Source: Bryobacterales bacterium (GTDB lineage Bacteria; Acidobacteriota; Terriglobia; Bryobacterales; Bryobacteraceae). Taken from it: 64,000 nt of DNA. Made by a program: the position numbers and the translations under genes. The notes under the pieces were generated by a model. That model had not been told where the DNA came from. It saw nothing but the letters and a program-made list of their open reading frames with translations, and did no database searches. This document shows positions 1 to 8,800 of the stretch, one piece after another. The number at the start of each line of letters is the position of its first letter. Position 1 is the first letter of the stretch. Location: contig JADLBD010000042.1 in assembly GCA_020847975.1 (NCBI GenBank), positions 124,001 to 188,000 of the forward strand, in the 5' to 3' direction.

Positions 1-38
1 AGCCGCTGACCACGCCGACTTGAGACAGATACGAGAAT

Positions 39-1193
39 TCAGTTGAGGACACCAAGTTCACGCAAAGATTGCATGAAAGCCACAAAGCTGCGTAGACTCG
101 CCAGATCCTCTTTGCCAAGTGGGTCTGGATCGAAGTGCATAATGTCGTTTCGTATTCGACGAATCGTCTGAAGTTGCTCGACGAAGGCGGCACGGTCGAT
201 CCGAATGCTCAGTTTCTCCCAATATTTTGGATTTTCAAGCAAGCGAATGTACTCGCCCATGCTGAGATCCGCCACTGTCTCAATCTCGCGATCGGTGTCA
301 ACCGGATCACGCGCACATTCCAGTTCTTGAGGAGTGAACTTTCCATCGATTAGCCTCCGGACGTGCTGTTCAATCTCTCCCAGCAAGAGGAATGGCTCAG
401 TAAGCTGCTGGAATTGCCGACTCAGATCGGCCGACGTGACGATCCCTGAGATCTTGCGGTCGAGTGCCTGGACAAGCACGTATTGGTGCTGGGCAATTAG
501 TTCGATTGCTGCAAACAGTGATTTGTCTGATCCGATTATTTGCGCTGGCGATAGGCATTCCCTAACTTCATCGCAAGATTGTCCAAGGGCAAGTCGGGCG
601 CCGATACTCTCCCAACTCACGACACCTTTGACGTCTCGCTCCCCTTGCATTACGGGGAGTTGTGAAAATCCGCTGGCGAGCATCAATGTGACTGCGACAC
701 TGATCTTCTCGTTGGGAGTGACGGAGACAACCTTCTTGTTTGCAGCTTCCAGCTTGCCGATCCTATATGTAGGGTCCTCAAGAGAGCCACCGACAAAATT
801 GGGCGGCACTTGCGTCACTTCCATGCCAGCCAAGCCTGTGCCCGGATCTATTACATCCACCGCTTCAGAACCCGGCTCATTCGCCGCTGCTTCTTTAGCA
901 AGTGGTACGAAAGAAACATTAGAGTCGATCCAAACAGAATTGAATTCAGGATCTGTTTGAATCCCAAGGGACTGTAAGCATGAACGAATCGTCTCAACGA
1001 CGTAGTAACCTCGACGCTGAGCCCTGAACCAGCGAAGGAGGGTTCGAACAGAGACAGGCGCTGGCGTTTCACCCTTCATGATCACGTCCCTGATTTGGAT
1101 CAGTTCCGACGGCACAGCGGGTACAATCTCGGCTTCAGGCTTGATTGCTTCGTTCTGCATCTCCCCAAGGATACCGAAGATCGCGACGGACAA
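39..1193 (-). CDS. wHTH-CBS-CBS-HEPN protein, candidate ribonuclease cargo gene
   Basis: 384 aa from a TTG start; an in-frame ATG lies at residue 12 (1160) and could be the true start. Residues ~45-95 look like a small winged-helix segment (TLLRWFRAQRRGYYVVETIR). Two CBS-like repeats follow at ~163-262 (FSQLPVMQGERDVKGVVSW and KISGIVTSADL), which usually sense adenine nucleotides. The C-terminal ~100 residues are helical and contain RNDIMH (348-353), matching the R-x4-H signature of HEPN RNases, in a Swt1-like context. I infer an RNase or RNA-binding protein gated by a nucleotide signal. It lies antisense to, and immediately upstream of, phage tail genes, as cargo genes often do. The CBS assignment is fairly secure; the HEPN call rests on one motif and the helical context. 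Confidence 0.75.
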   Translation of the reverse strand: MSVAIFGILGEMQNEAIKPEAEIVPAVPSELIQIRDVIMKGETPAPVSVRTLLRWFRAQRRGYYVVETIRSCLQSLGIQTDPEFNSVWIDSNVSFVPLAKEAAANEPGSEAVDVIDPGTGLAGMEVTQVPPNFVGGSLEDPTYRIGKLEAANKKVVSVTPNEKISVAVTLMLASGFSQLPVMQGERDVKGVVSWESIGARLALGQSCDEVRECLSPAQIIGSDKSLFAAIELIAQHQYVLVQALDRKISGIVTSADLSRQFQQLTEPFLLLGEIEQHVRRLIDGKFTPQELECARDPVDTDREIETVADLSMGEYIRLLENPKYWEKLSIRIDRAAFVEQLQTIRRIRNDIMHFDPDPLGKEDLASLRSFVAFMQSLRELGVLN

Positions 1194-1246
1194 ATCAAAG
1201 TAGTGACCACCCCGGAAAGCCCCAATCGCTCTTGATTTCCCGAGAC

Positions 1247-1648
1247 ATGCCAGGCAATGTCGAGAACGCTACCGTTTTGAGTCTAATGCCCCCGGATCTC
1301 TGCAACTCCTTCAGGGAGGAGCGCGTGTTCCATGTGCGTCAAAGCGAGTACGTGGATGGATCAGGCCAGTGCTTGGCGGAGACAACCATCTGCCGGAAGA
1401 GCTTCACCGTTACAAGGAGGCTGACCGCTGAGCAACTCGCTATGCTGCGGGACTTTTTCTATGCGCAAGGTGGCGCAGCTAAGCCATTTCACTTCTACTT
1501 TGGGCCGGAGACCCTACCACTATTCAGTCACGACCCGACCGGACAAAACCCGACAGGCCGATACACCGTGCGATTTGAAGGCGAACTCGTGCTCGAACTC
1601 GGATTGGGCCGCGCTCCAGTTAACATTTCGCTCGTGGAGGTTGCCTGA
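1247..1648 (+). CDS. phage tail protein (small, upstream of tail hub)
   Basis: The start is uncertain. The ORF opens at 1145, but the section before the ATG at 1247 overlaps the antisense CBS gene and looks non-coding; ATG 1286 is another option. From 1247 it is 133 aa. The segment MPPDLCNSFREERVFHVRQSEYVDGSGQ and the following LTAEQLAMLRDFFYAQGGAAKPFHFYFGPE resemble the beta-rich distal-tail/minor tail proteins that precede tail hub genes, and a similar block is visible at the N-terminus of the next gene. Its stop overlaps the spacer to the 1652 start, so the tail genes are cotranscribed. A structural role in the distal tail is inferred from this similarity and position. Confidence 0.7.
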   Translation: MPGNVENATVLSLMPPDLCNSFREERVFHVRQSEYVDGSGQCLAETTICRKSFTVTRRLTAEQLAMLRDFFYAQGGAAKPFHFYFGPETLPLFSHDPTGQNPTGRYTVRFEGELVLELGLGRAPVNISLVEVA

Positions 1649-1651
1649 TTA

Positions 1652-4600
1652 ATGTCAGAAACGATCGGCGGCATCGACATTCCCGTCCCGCCCGACGCCG
1701 GAGTCTTCCCCATCAAGCCCGATTACGGCAGCGGAATGGTCATCAGGCCGCAGATTGTTGTCCACCGCTTCGCCAGCGCGAACGCGAAGATCGAGCAGCG
1801 GTTTTACCTCGGCGACGGCACGATCCGATTTCACGTGCGGCGGGAGCGCATGCGCAAGCAAGAGTACGAAGCACTGGTGGACTTCTGGGAATTGGCGCGG
1901 GGCGCTTACGCGACATTCACGTACCGTGCTCCTAATCCCGACGGCACCACGACGGATTACAAGTGCCACTTCGAAAATCAGCCCCTCTCGATCGAGCACT
2001 TCGCCGGTTGCCTCGCCAGTGTGAACGGCGTCGGATTGATCGAGGTTCCAAACCGCAACCCTGGCTACGCCACCTCTGCAACGCTGAACCAATTTCCAGA
2101 TGCCGCGCTGACACCGGCACTGCTCGATCAGGTCCAGGAAGTCTTCCCGCTCATCCGCATCCGCGTGACAGACCCAGCCATTGAGGACATCTTTCTCTCG
2201 GACCGACGCGTCACCATCGACGGCACTCTCTACCAGCCGCGCTTGCTGGACTGGCAGGGTATCGGTCAAAGCCTCGGCGAGGCAAGCGACGCTGCCACTT
2301 TCATCCTGGGAAACGCCGACCGCGTTTTCACCCGCCTCACCAGCAGCGTCAGCCTAGACAAGGCCGTCATCGAGTTCTCCCTGTTCCACGTCGCAACGCG
2401 GATCAAGATCGATCTGTGGTCCGGCTACATCCGGCGGTGGGCAACCGACGCCGGTAAACCCGAGTTCCGCATTGATGCCTCGGACGACGCATACGAACTG
2501 ACTCTCGCCTATCCAACCTTTAAGATTACCCGCGAATGTTGGAAGATCCACAACGACGGTAAGCACTGTCCGTGGGCATCCGCGAGCGGCCAAACCTTCC
2601 CGAATCGCAGCATCCGGTGGACCAACGAAGAGGGCAAGCTCATCGATCGGCCACTGACCTTCACACCGGCGGTGGGCTCCTGCGATCAAGGCTACGACAC
2701 CCCCAACGGCTGCCTCGCGCACGGGATGGACCGATACTTCGGCGGTCTGCTGGTCCGTCCACAAGGCGTCAACGTGAAGGACAACTCGACCGGCGTGTGG
2801 GGCTTTGGGCGCTCGCGAATCACCAGCGTCTCCCTGATTGCCGATTCCGTCTACGATCAAGTGCTGCCGGAAGTCTACACTGACGGCATCGACCTGCCAG
2901 TGAAGTGCAAGATCGCTGCGGGACGGGACGAAGGTGATTTCTACACCGCGCTCGGCATCGTCAGCGCTGGCCCTATCACCAGTTTCTCCTCCGACCTGAC
3001 GAAGCATCTGCTCGACGGCTCGCCGCCACACGACCCGCAGCGCAACGGCGGGTGGCGCTATGCCGCCGGAGTCACGCCAGCCAATCCGCAGGACAAGTTT
3101 GGGATCACCCAGGCACCTTGGGGTGTTCTCTCGAACCTGCCGGATGTGTGGTCGGCGGGAATCGCGTTCGCCGAGATCCGCAAGTCCGACCCGAAAGGGC
3201 TCCAGTTGTCCCGCCTCACCGAGCACGACATGCAGGTTGCGGTCACAGTGGGCATGGGTGGCTGGGTCTGGACTGCTCCTGGCCAGCGCATTTGGGCGCC
3301 TGGCCTCAACAACCCCGTTTGGATTGGCGTGAACGCCTATCTCAAAGCTATCGGCTACTTCATCCATGAGAGCCAGGCAGCGCTGCTATCCGCCGCAGAC
3401 ATGGAGGAGCGTTTCGATGTGAACGCCGCGCTTGCGGCAGCCGCACTCTGCGACATCGAAGTTCCCAAGCTCATCGGTACTGGCACGGAACGGCAGTACA
3501 GCTTTCGAGGCGTGATCCAGGAAGAAAAGCCTCTCCGGGAATGGCTCCAGGAGATCCTCAACACCTGCGCCGGCTACTTCACCTTCGCTTTCGGCAAGCT
3601 GCGTATCGGGCTCCGCTTCCATTCCGGCGCAACGGAGCCGTTCACGGAGGGAAATATCGTGCTGGACACCCTGCACGTGGAGCCGGTGATTCCATCGTTC
3701 AACCACATCACCGGGCAGTTCGGCGATCAGGAGTACGGCTGGGCGCTCAACTCCGTCTCGCTTCGCGACCGTGACCATGCACTGATGATTGGCGGGCCTG
3801 GGACGCCAAAGTATCTGAAGACGAACATGACCTTCGTCGGGGTGTCCTCGAAATCGCAGGCCGCCCGACTGATCACAATGCGGCTGCGCGAGGAGTTGGG
3901 CGGCATCACTCCCGCGGAGTGGACGAAGGCTCGTGAGCTGAGCTTCAAGACGACGGTGCTGGCGCTGAACACGGAGCCTGGAATGATCTGCTCGCTCACC
4001 CATCCGGATCTCCCCGATGCGGCCAATGAATTCCGCGTCACCGAGTGGAAGCTGAATCGCGATTACTCAATCGACATCCATGGGCGCACGACAACTGATT
4101 CAATGTATGACCTGACCGTCGGCCCCAAACCTGCGGATGTTCCAGCCGATCCCCTGCCGACCGATCCGACGGATACACCATCCGATTGGCGCTTCGATGT
4201 GGACACGCCGGGCGACGGCACGCTGCGCATCACGAACCTCGAATGCAAGCGCAATGCGATCGGCGTGACCAAGGCGCACTTCGAGATCTGGTCCATCGAC
4301 GAGGCGACGACCGGCTACTGCCGCGCAAACGGTGGCTTGGCTGAGGGTGCCACCCAGCTTGGTTGGGACGGATTCGCGCTCGAACCGAGTCAGTATCTGC
4401 TGGTGAACGACGAGATTATCCTCGTCACCAAAGCCATGCAGACGGACCCTGGATTCGGTACTGCGAATGTGGCGCGCGCCCAACTCGGCACGACGGAGAA
4501 AGCGCACCTTCGGGCAGAGGGCACAGTCACCCACCAGGATGGCAAAGTTGTCATCACCGCAGCTTTGACGCAAGGCGCATTCCGCGCCGGTGACCGGTTC

Positions 4601-5899
4601 TTCCTTGAACTCAGTCCATCGGAAGCCGAGCAACTTCCGATCGGCGAGGTGAACGGCAAGACCGTGACACTGATCCGGCCACTGGAGAACACGCCTGCTA
4701 TCGGACAGATCTGCTACTCCGATCCGCGTGTCTACCCGCTGCGGAAGATCGAGCGAATCGTGCATCTCCAGCCGCGATTCTTCACCTCGCCCAACCGTGC
4801 CGGATGGGAGGAGATATTCGATCTGCCTGACTATGGCTTGGTGCTCATCCGTGCGCAGTTGGAATCGGTGTCCGGCAAACGTTCCGCACCGATCACGATG
4901 GACTGGACCGCAGGCCGGAAGCACACGGGCGGGAACCAATCGTACTGCTTCAGCATGATGGACGTTCCAGATGGTGCAACAATCGATGCATTCGAGCCGC
5001 TCTATACGACTGAGGCTGGCGCCTTCGGCTCCGCGTATGCAGAGATCCGCGGCACTGAGCGGCTGCATCCGCCAGCGGGCGTCAACAACATCGCGTTCGG
5101 GAGTTTCATCCCTACGGGAACGATTGCCCTGTCAGGCGAGGTGGTGACGGACAACCGTCTGTCGGTCACGATTGGCGATGTCGAGATTACTGTATTCCGT
5201 GTCACCACAGAGACGACGCTAGCTGAGGTTGCAGATTCGCTGGCCGCCTGGCTAAACGCGGATGAGCGCTTCGTCCAGTTCTATTTGGCAGAACATTCGG
5301 ACTCGACGGTCCTCATCACCGACAAGACCGGGCGCGGCGGTACCCTCACGGTCCAAACGGATGGGACGCTGCTGGCAACCGCCACGGGGTTGACCTCCGC
5401 GATGGGCATCCTCTCCGGCCGCCGCTATGCCGTGAGTTTCGCAGGGGCTGGAATCGAATCTGATTTGTCTCCACTGTCGTCATCGACTGGCCCCACGGGC
5501 GGCGCGCAGCAGATCGAGTTGAAGGATCTGCCGGTGAGCACACAGACTGAGATGACGTCCGTGTGCATCTGGGCGGCTCCGGATGGGGCAGATTGGCCGC
5601 TGTATCTGGTGGCCACTGTTCCGAATGGATCGACGGAAGCGCTGGACACGGTAGTGGAAGCAGACCTGGCGAACCAGCAGCAATGGTCAGGCCCGAGTCA
5701 GCCCGCAGGCTCAGGATCGCTCACCATCGATATGTCGCTCAACGGCACTCCTTGGCTGCAATTGCGCATTCCCGATGGCGGCGTGAGATCGAACGTGCTC
5801 GATGGCCGGGCGGTCGGCAACGTCCCCGAGGGTGCGCTGCTCAACGCGAACATCACTGCCGAGAACCCCGGAAAGAACCTTCGCATTTTGCTCTCATGA
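1652..5899 (+). CDS. phage tail tip/hub protein (DUF2163/BR0599-like fusion)
   Basis: 1415 aa, starting 3 bp after the preceding stop. The N-terminal ~110 residues repeat the distal-tail pattern (FYLGDGTIRFHVRRERM, EYEALVDFWELARG). Residues ~150-480 include a cysteine-containing segment (ECWKIHNDGKHCPWAS ... SCDQGYDTPNGCLAHGMDRYFGG) that fits the phage BR0599/DUF2163 baseplate family. A hub-like region follows (QYSFRGVIQEEKPLREWLQEILNTCAGYF) of the type that binds the tail tube. The C-terminal third contains fibronectin-like stretches (SVCIWAAPDGADWPLYLV). It appears to combine functions that siphophages and gene transfer agents often split over two or three genes. It is expected at the tail tip, bridging the tube and the fibre encoded by the next gene, whose ATGA start overlaps its stop. 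Confidence 0.8.
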   Translation: MSETIGGIDIPVPPDAGVFPIKPDYGSGMVIRPQIVVHRFASANAKIEQRFYLGDGTIRFHVRRERMRKQEYEALVDFWELARGAYATFTYRAPNPDGTTTDYKCHFENQPLSIEHFAGCLASVNGVGLIEVPNRNPGYATSATLNQFPDAALTPALLDQVQEVFPLIRIRVTDPAIEDIFLSDRRVTIDGTLYQPRLLDWQGIGQSLGEASDAATFILGNADRVFTRLTSSVSLDKAVIEFSLFHVATRIKIDLWSGYIRRWATDAGKPEFRIDASDDAYELTLAYPTFKITRECWKIHNDGKHCPWASASGQTFPNRSIRWTNEEGKLIDRPLTFTPAVGSCDQGYDTPNGCLAHGMDRYFGGLLVRPQGVNVKDNSTGVWGFGRSRITSVSLIADSVYDQVLPEVYTDGIDLPVKCKIAAGRDEGDFYTALGIVSAGPITSFSSDLTKHLLDGSPPHDPQRNGGWRYAAGVTPANPQDKFGITQAPWGVLSNLPDVWSAGIAFAEIRKSDPKGLQLSRLTEHDMQVAVTVGMGGWVWTAPGQRIWAPGLNNPVWIGVNAYLKAIGYFIHESQAALLSAADMEERFDVNAALAAAALCDIEVPKLIGTGTERQYSFRGVIQEEKPLREWLQEILNTCAGYFTFAFGKLRIGLRFHSGATEPFTEGNIVLDTLHVEPVIPSFNHITGQFGDQEYGWALNSVSLRDRDHALMIGGPGTPKYLKTNMTFVGVSSKSQAARLITMRLREELGGITPAEWTKARELSFKTTVLALNTEPGMICSLTHPDLPDAANEFRVTEWKLNRDYSIDIHGRTTTDSMYDLTVGPKPADVPADPLPTDPTDTPSDWRFDVDTPGDGTLRITNLECKRNAIGVTKAHFEIWSIDEATTGYCRANGGLAEGATQLGWDGFALEPSQYLLVNDEIILVTKAMQTDPGFGTANVARAQLGTTEKAHLRAEGTVTHQDGKVVITAALTQGAFRAGDRFFLELSPSEAEQLPIGEVNGKTVTLIRPLENTPAIGQICYSDPRVYPLRKIERIVHLQPRFFTSPNRAGWEEIFDLPDYGLVLIRAQLESVSGKRSAPITMDWTAGRKHTGGNQSYCFSMMDVPDGATIDAFEPLYTTEAGAFGSAYAEIRGTERLHPPAGVNNIAFGSFIPTGTIALSGEVVTDNRLSVTIGDVEITVFRVTTETTLAEVADSLAAWLNADERFVQFYLAEHSDSTVLITDKTGRGGTLTVQTDGTLLATATGLTSAMGILSGRRYAVSFAGAGIESDLSPLSSSTGPTGGAQQIELKDLPVSTQTEMTSVCIWAAPDGADWPLYLVATVPNGSTEALDTVVEADLANQQQWSGPSQPAGSGSLTIDMSLNGTPWLQLRIPDGGVRSNVLDGRAVGNVPEGALLNANITAENPGKNLRILLS

Positions 5900-8800
5900 A
5901 GCGTCTGATTCAGACTGGCCCGCGTGCCACCTTTACTGTGCCGGCTGCCGGCGGCTCTGTGCCCGGCGGCTGGGTCGATGTGAAGAAGATGGGTGCACGC
6001 GGAGATGCCAAACGGCTTCGCGTTGGCATCATCGAGGGTACGACAACCCTCACCTCTTCCACGGGCGGGTTGAAGGGGCTCGAAGGTAAGCTGATCGCCA
6101 TCACCTTCGAGGGTGGCAGGTTCAAGACGCGCGTTACCTCCGTCCTGAGCCAGAACCAAGCCACAATTGAAGACGCTTCCCCCGCAACATTCGCGGAGCC
6201 CGGCTGGGCCAATGCCGTCGCGGGCTCCAATGATTCCGCAGCCATCCAAGCATGTATCGCCGCTGGGCGCACCGTTTACTTCCCCAGCGGGGTGTACCTC
6301 CTGTGGAACGACGGCATTCAAATCAACTCCGAGTTGATGGGAGTGAAGCTCACCGGCGTCTCCACATCAGGAGCGGTGATCGAGTTCTGCGGAGACGGGC
6401 CGGCGATCCGCTTAGGCAGTGGTTCCGCCAATACATCTCACCACCACATCGAAAACCTGTACATCTCGATCACCTGCGCGGGGCCCAACGCGGCGGGTGT
6501 CTACGTGACGCCATCGCACTATTGCCGCCTCACGCACAGCTACATCAACAGCCAGGCGCTGTATTCCTTCGAGGAGATGGAGCAGGTCGGGCTTGTGCTG
6601 GACGGAGCAGGCTACGAGAAGTCATTCGGTGCCAACTTCTATTGGGAGTCGAACGTCATCAAAGGGCGATTCAAGCGCGGCGTCTGGATGACCGCTGCGA
6701 AGAGCGGCTGGGGCTTCAATGCCTGCGTGTTCCAGCACGGCACAATCATTTGGGAATCGCTGGACCCGCCAAGCGAGACAGCACCTTCCGGCTACGGCTT
6801 CTACGGATTTCACCAGGAACAAGGGAACCAGAACCTCGTGACGTTGGTGGACTGCGAGCACTGGGACGTCGGCTACTTGATCGGATCCTACGACAACATT
6901 TTCCTCGGCTCGCGTTCGGAGTTCTGCCGCACGAAAGGTGCCGTCTTCGAAGAGGGCGTGCTTGCGGAGGACGGCGTCACCTTCATCAAGACCGGTGGAA
7001 CGTACTGCCGCGTACTGGGTGGCTTTCACGGGGAAGGGATCGAGGATCGCACGGGCACCACGCAGGTCTGGGGTTCGCAAAGTGCCGGGCGGGTGGAAAA
7101 CCACATCACTGGCTATGCGTATCTCGACACCGGTATGTTTCTGCAACCGTCGTCCTACCTGACGTGGAACGGCACCAGCGGTGCGAGCGGTATCTTCTGG
7201 CGTGCCGACGCGGACTCTCCCACCAAGTTCGCCATCGGCGACATCGGCGGAGTGCCGCAGATCTGGGCCGGACACTCCACGTGCCGCGTGACGGCAGGGT
7301 CCATCGAGAGCGGTTCGGACATCCTCACCATCTCACCGTATCCGGGCAAGACGATCGACGTGGAGTTCGCTCCCGAAGACGTGGGCAAACGCGTCCTCGT
7401 CGAAAAGGGCATCAACGAGAAGGACGCACTGGACACGACGATTGCGGAATACCTCTCGCCGACGCAGGTGCGTTTGGCGGCGCTCGCACAGAACAACGTG
7501 GGCGAACGGTTTGTGAAGTTCGGCACCGCCGCGGAGTGGAATGCCGAGATTGAGCGCACGCTGCTGATGCACTCCCAGGGGAACTCCGGGAGCATTCATC
7601 TGCGTATCGGGACAGTCAACAAGGCGATCGTCGATTCGTCTGGCTTGCAGTTGCTCAATTCGATGCGGCTCACGGGGAACATCGGCATCACGTGGGAAAC
7701 GCTGGGTGGTTCGGCCGGACTGAGTTGGAAGACGCCGAACCCGGACCCGGAGGAGCCGGACATCCATCAAGGGCATCTGCTGAACACCGATGATGCCTTC
7801 GAGATTCAGTCCGGCACCGCGGACACAGATCGCGATCTCATCCTGAACGCTGAGCATGTTGATGCTGCTATTCAGATGCGTCACGCTGGCGTGGCCAAAG
7901 CATATGTGGATGCCAACGGCTTGCATGCGGAGAATCTGAGCGTTGCCGATGTTGCGAATATCAAGACACTACAACTGACCGATCCACTCGCAGCCACGGA
8001 GGGCGGCACAGGGTTAGGTTCGTACAGCAAGGGCGATCTGATCGTCGCGGCCGGCCCGATGGAATTGACCCGCCAGGGTGTGGGCACGAACGGCCAGTTT
8101 CTGATGGTGGATAGCTCACAGGAAACCGGCCTCAAGTGGGGCGCGCTCTACGACGTCACCAACCCGAAGTTCAAAGGAATTGTAGCGATCGAGGACCAAT
8201 CCGCACCGGGCCTGGCGCTGCGGAACATGGGCACGAACTACGCGGGCTTCGTGAGCTTCGAACATGGCTTCGAACGTGAGTGGTACTTCGGGCCCGGTCT
8301 GCCGGGAGCGGCGAATCGGAACCTGAGCATTGCCGAGTACGATGCGAACGTTTATGTGGGACCACCGCGATTGGTGCTGTTCCGTGGCGGCAACGTCGCT
8401 GTTGGATCGGAGACGGACAGCGGACACAAACTGCAGGTGGCGGGCACGCTCAAAGTGACGGGCGCGCTTTCACTCAATGTTGCATTGGGAGTCGCCGAGG
8501 GTGGGACGGGGATGGCGAGCTATCTCAAGGGCGACCTGTTGGTGGCATCTGCGCCAGCCGTTCTGGACCGATTGCCTCTTGGTGCAAATGGCCGTTTCCT
8601 GATTGCGGATTCAGCACAATCGGTCGGCATGAAGTGGGGGACATTTGCTGACGTGGTCAACCCGGCATTCAGCGGGTTTCTGTTCGTGCGCGATGCCAGC
8701 AGCGCGGGTGTGGCTATCGACAACACCGGAAGCACTTACGCTGTCGGATTGCGACTCCAGCATTCCGGCCTGGACGAGTGGGTTGTAGGCCAGGGGATGC

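Noticed and set aside
2354-3367. 337-aa minus-strand ORF opposite the tail hub gene
   Set aside because: Shadow of the tail protein reading frame; composition is not protein-like and no ribosome binding site or motif was seen. The same applies to the other long antisense ORFs in the tail, YD-repeat and primase genes.
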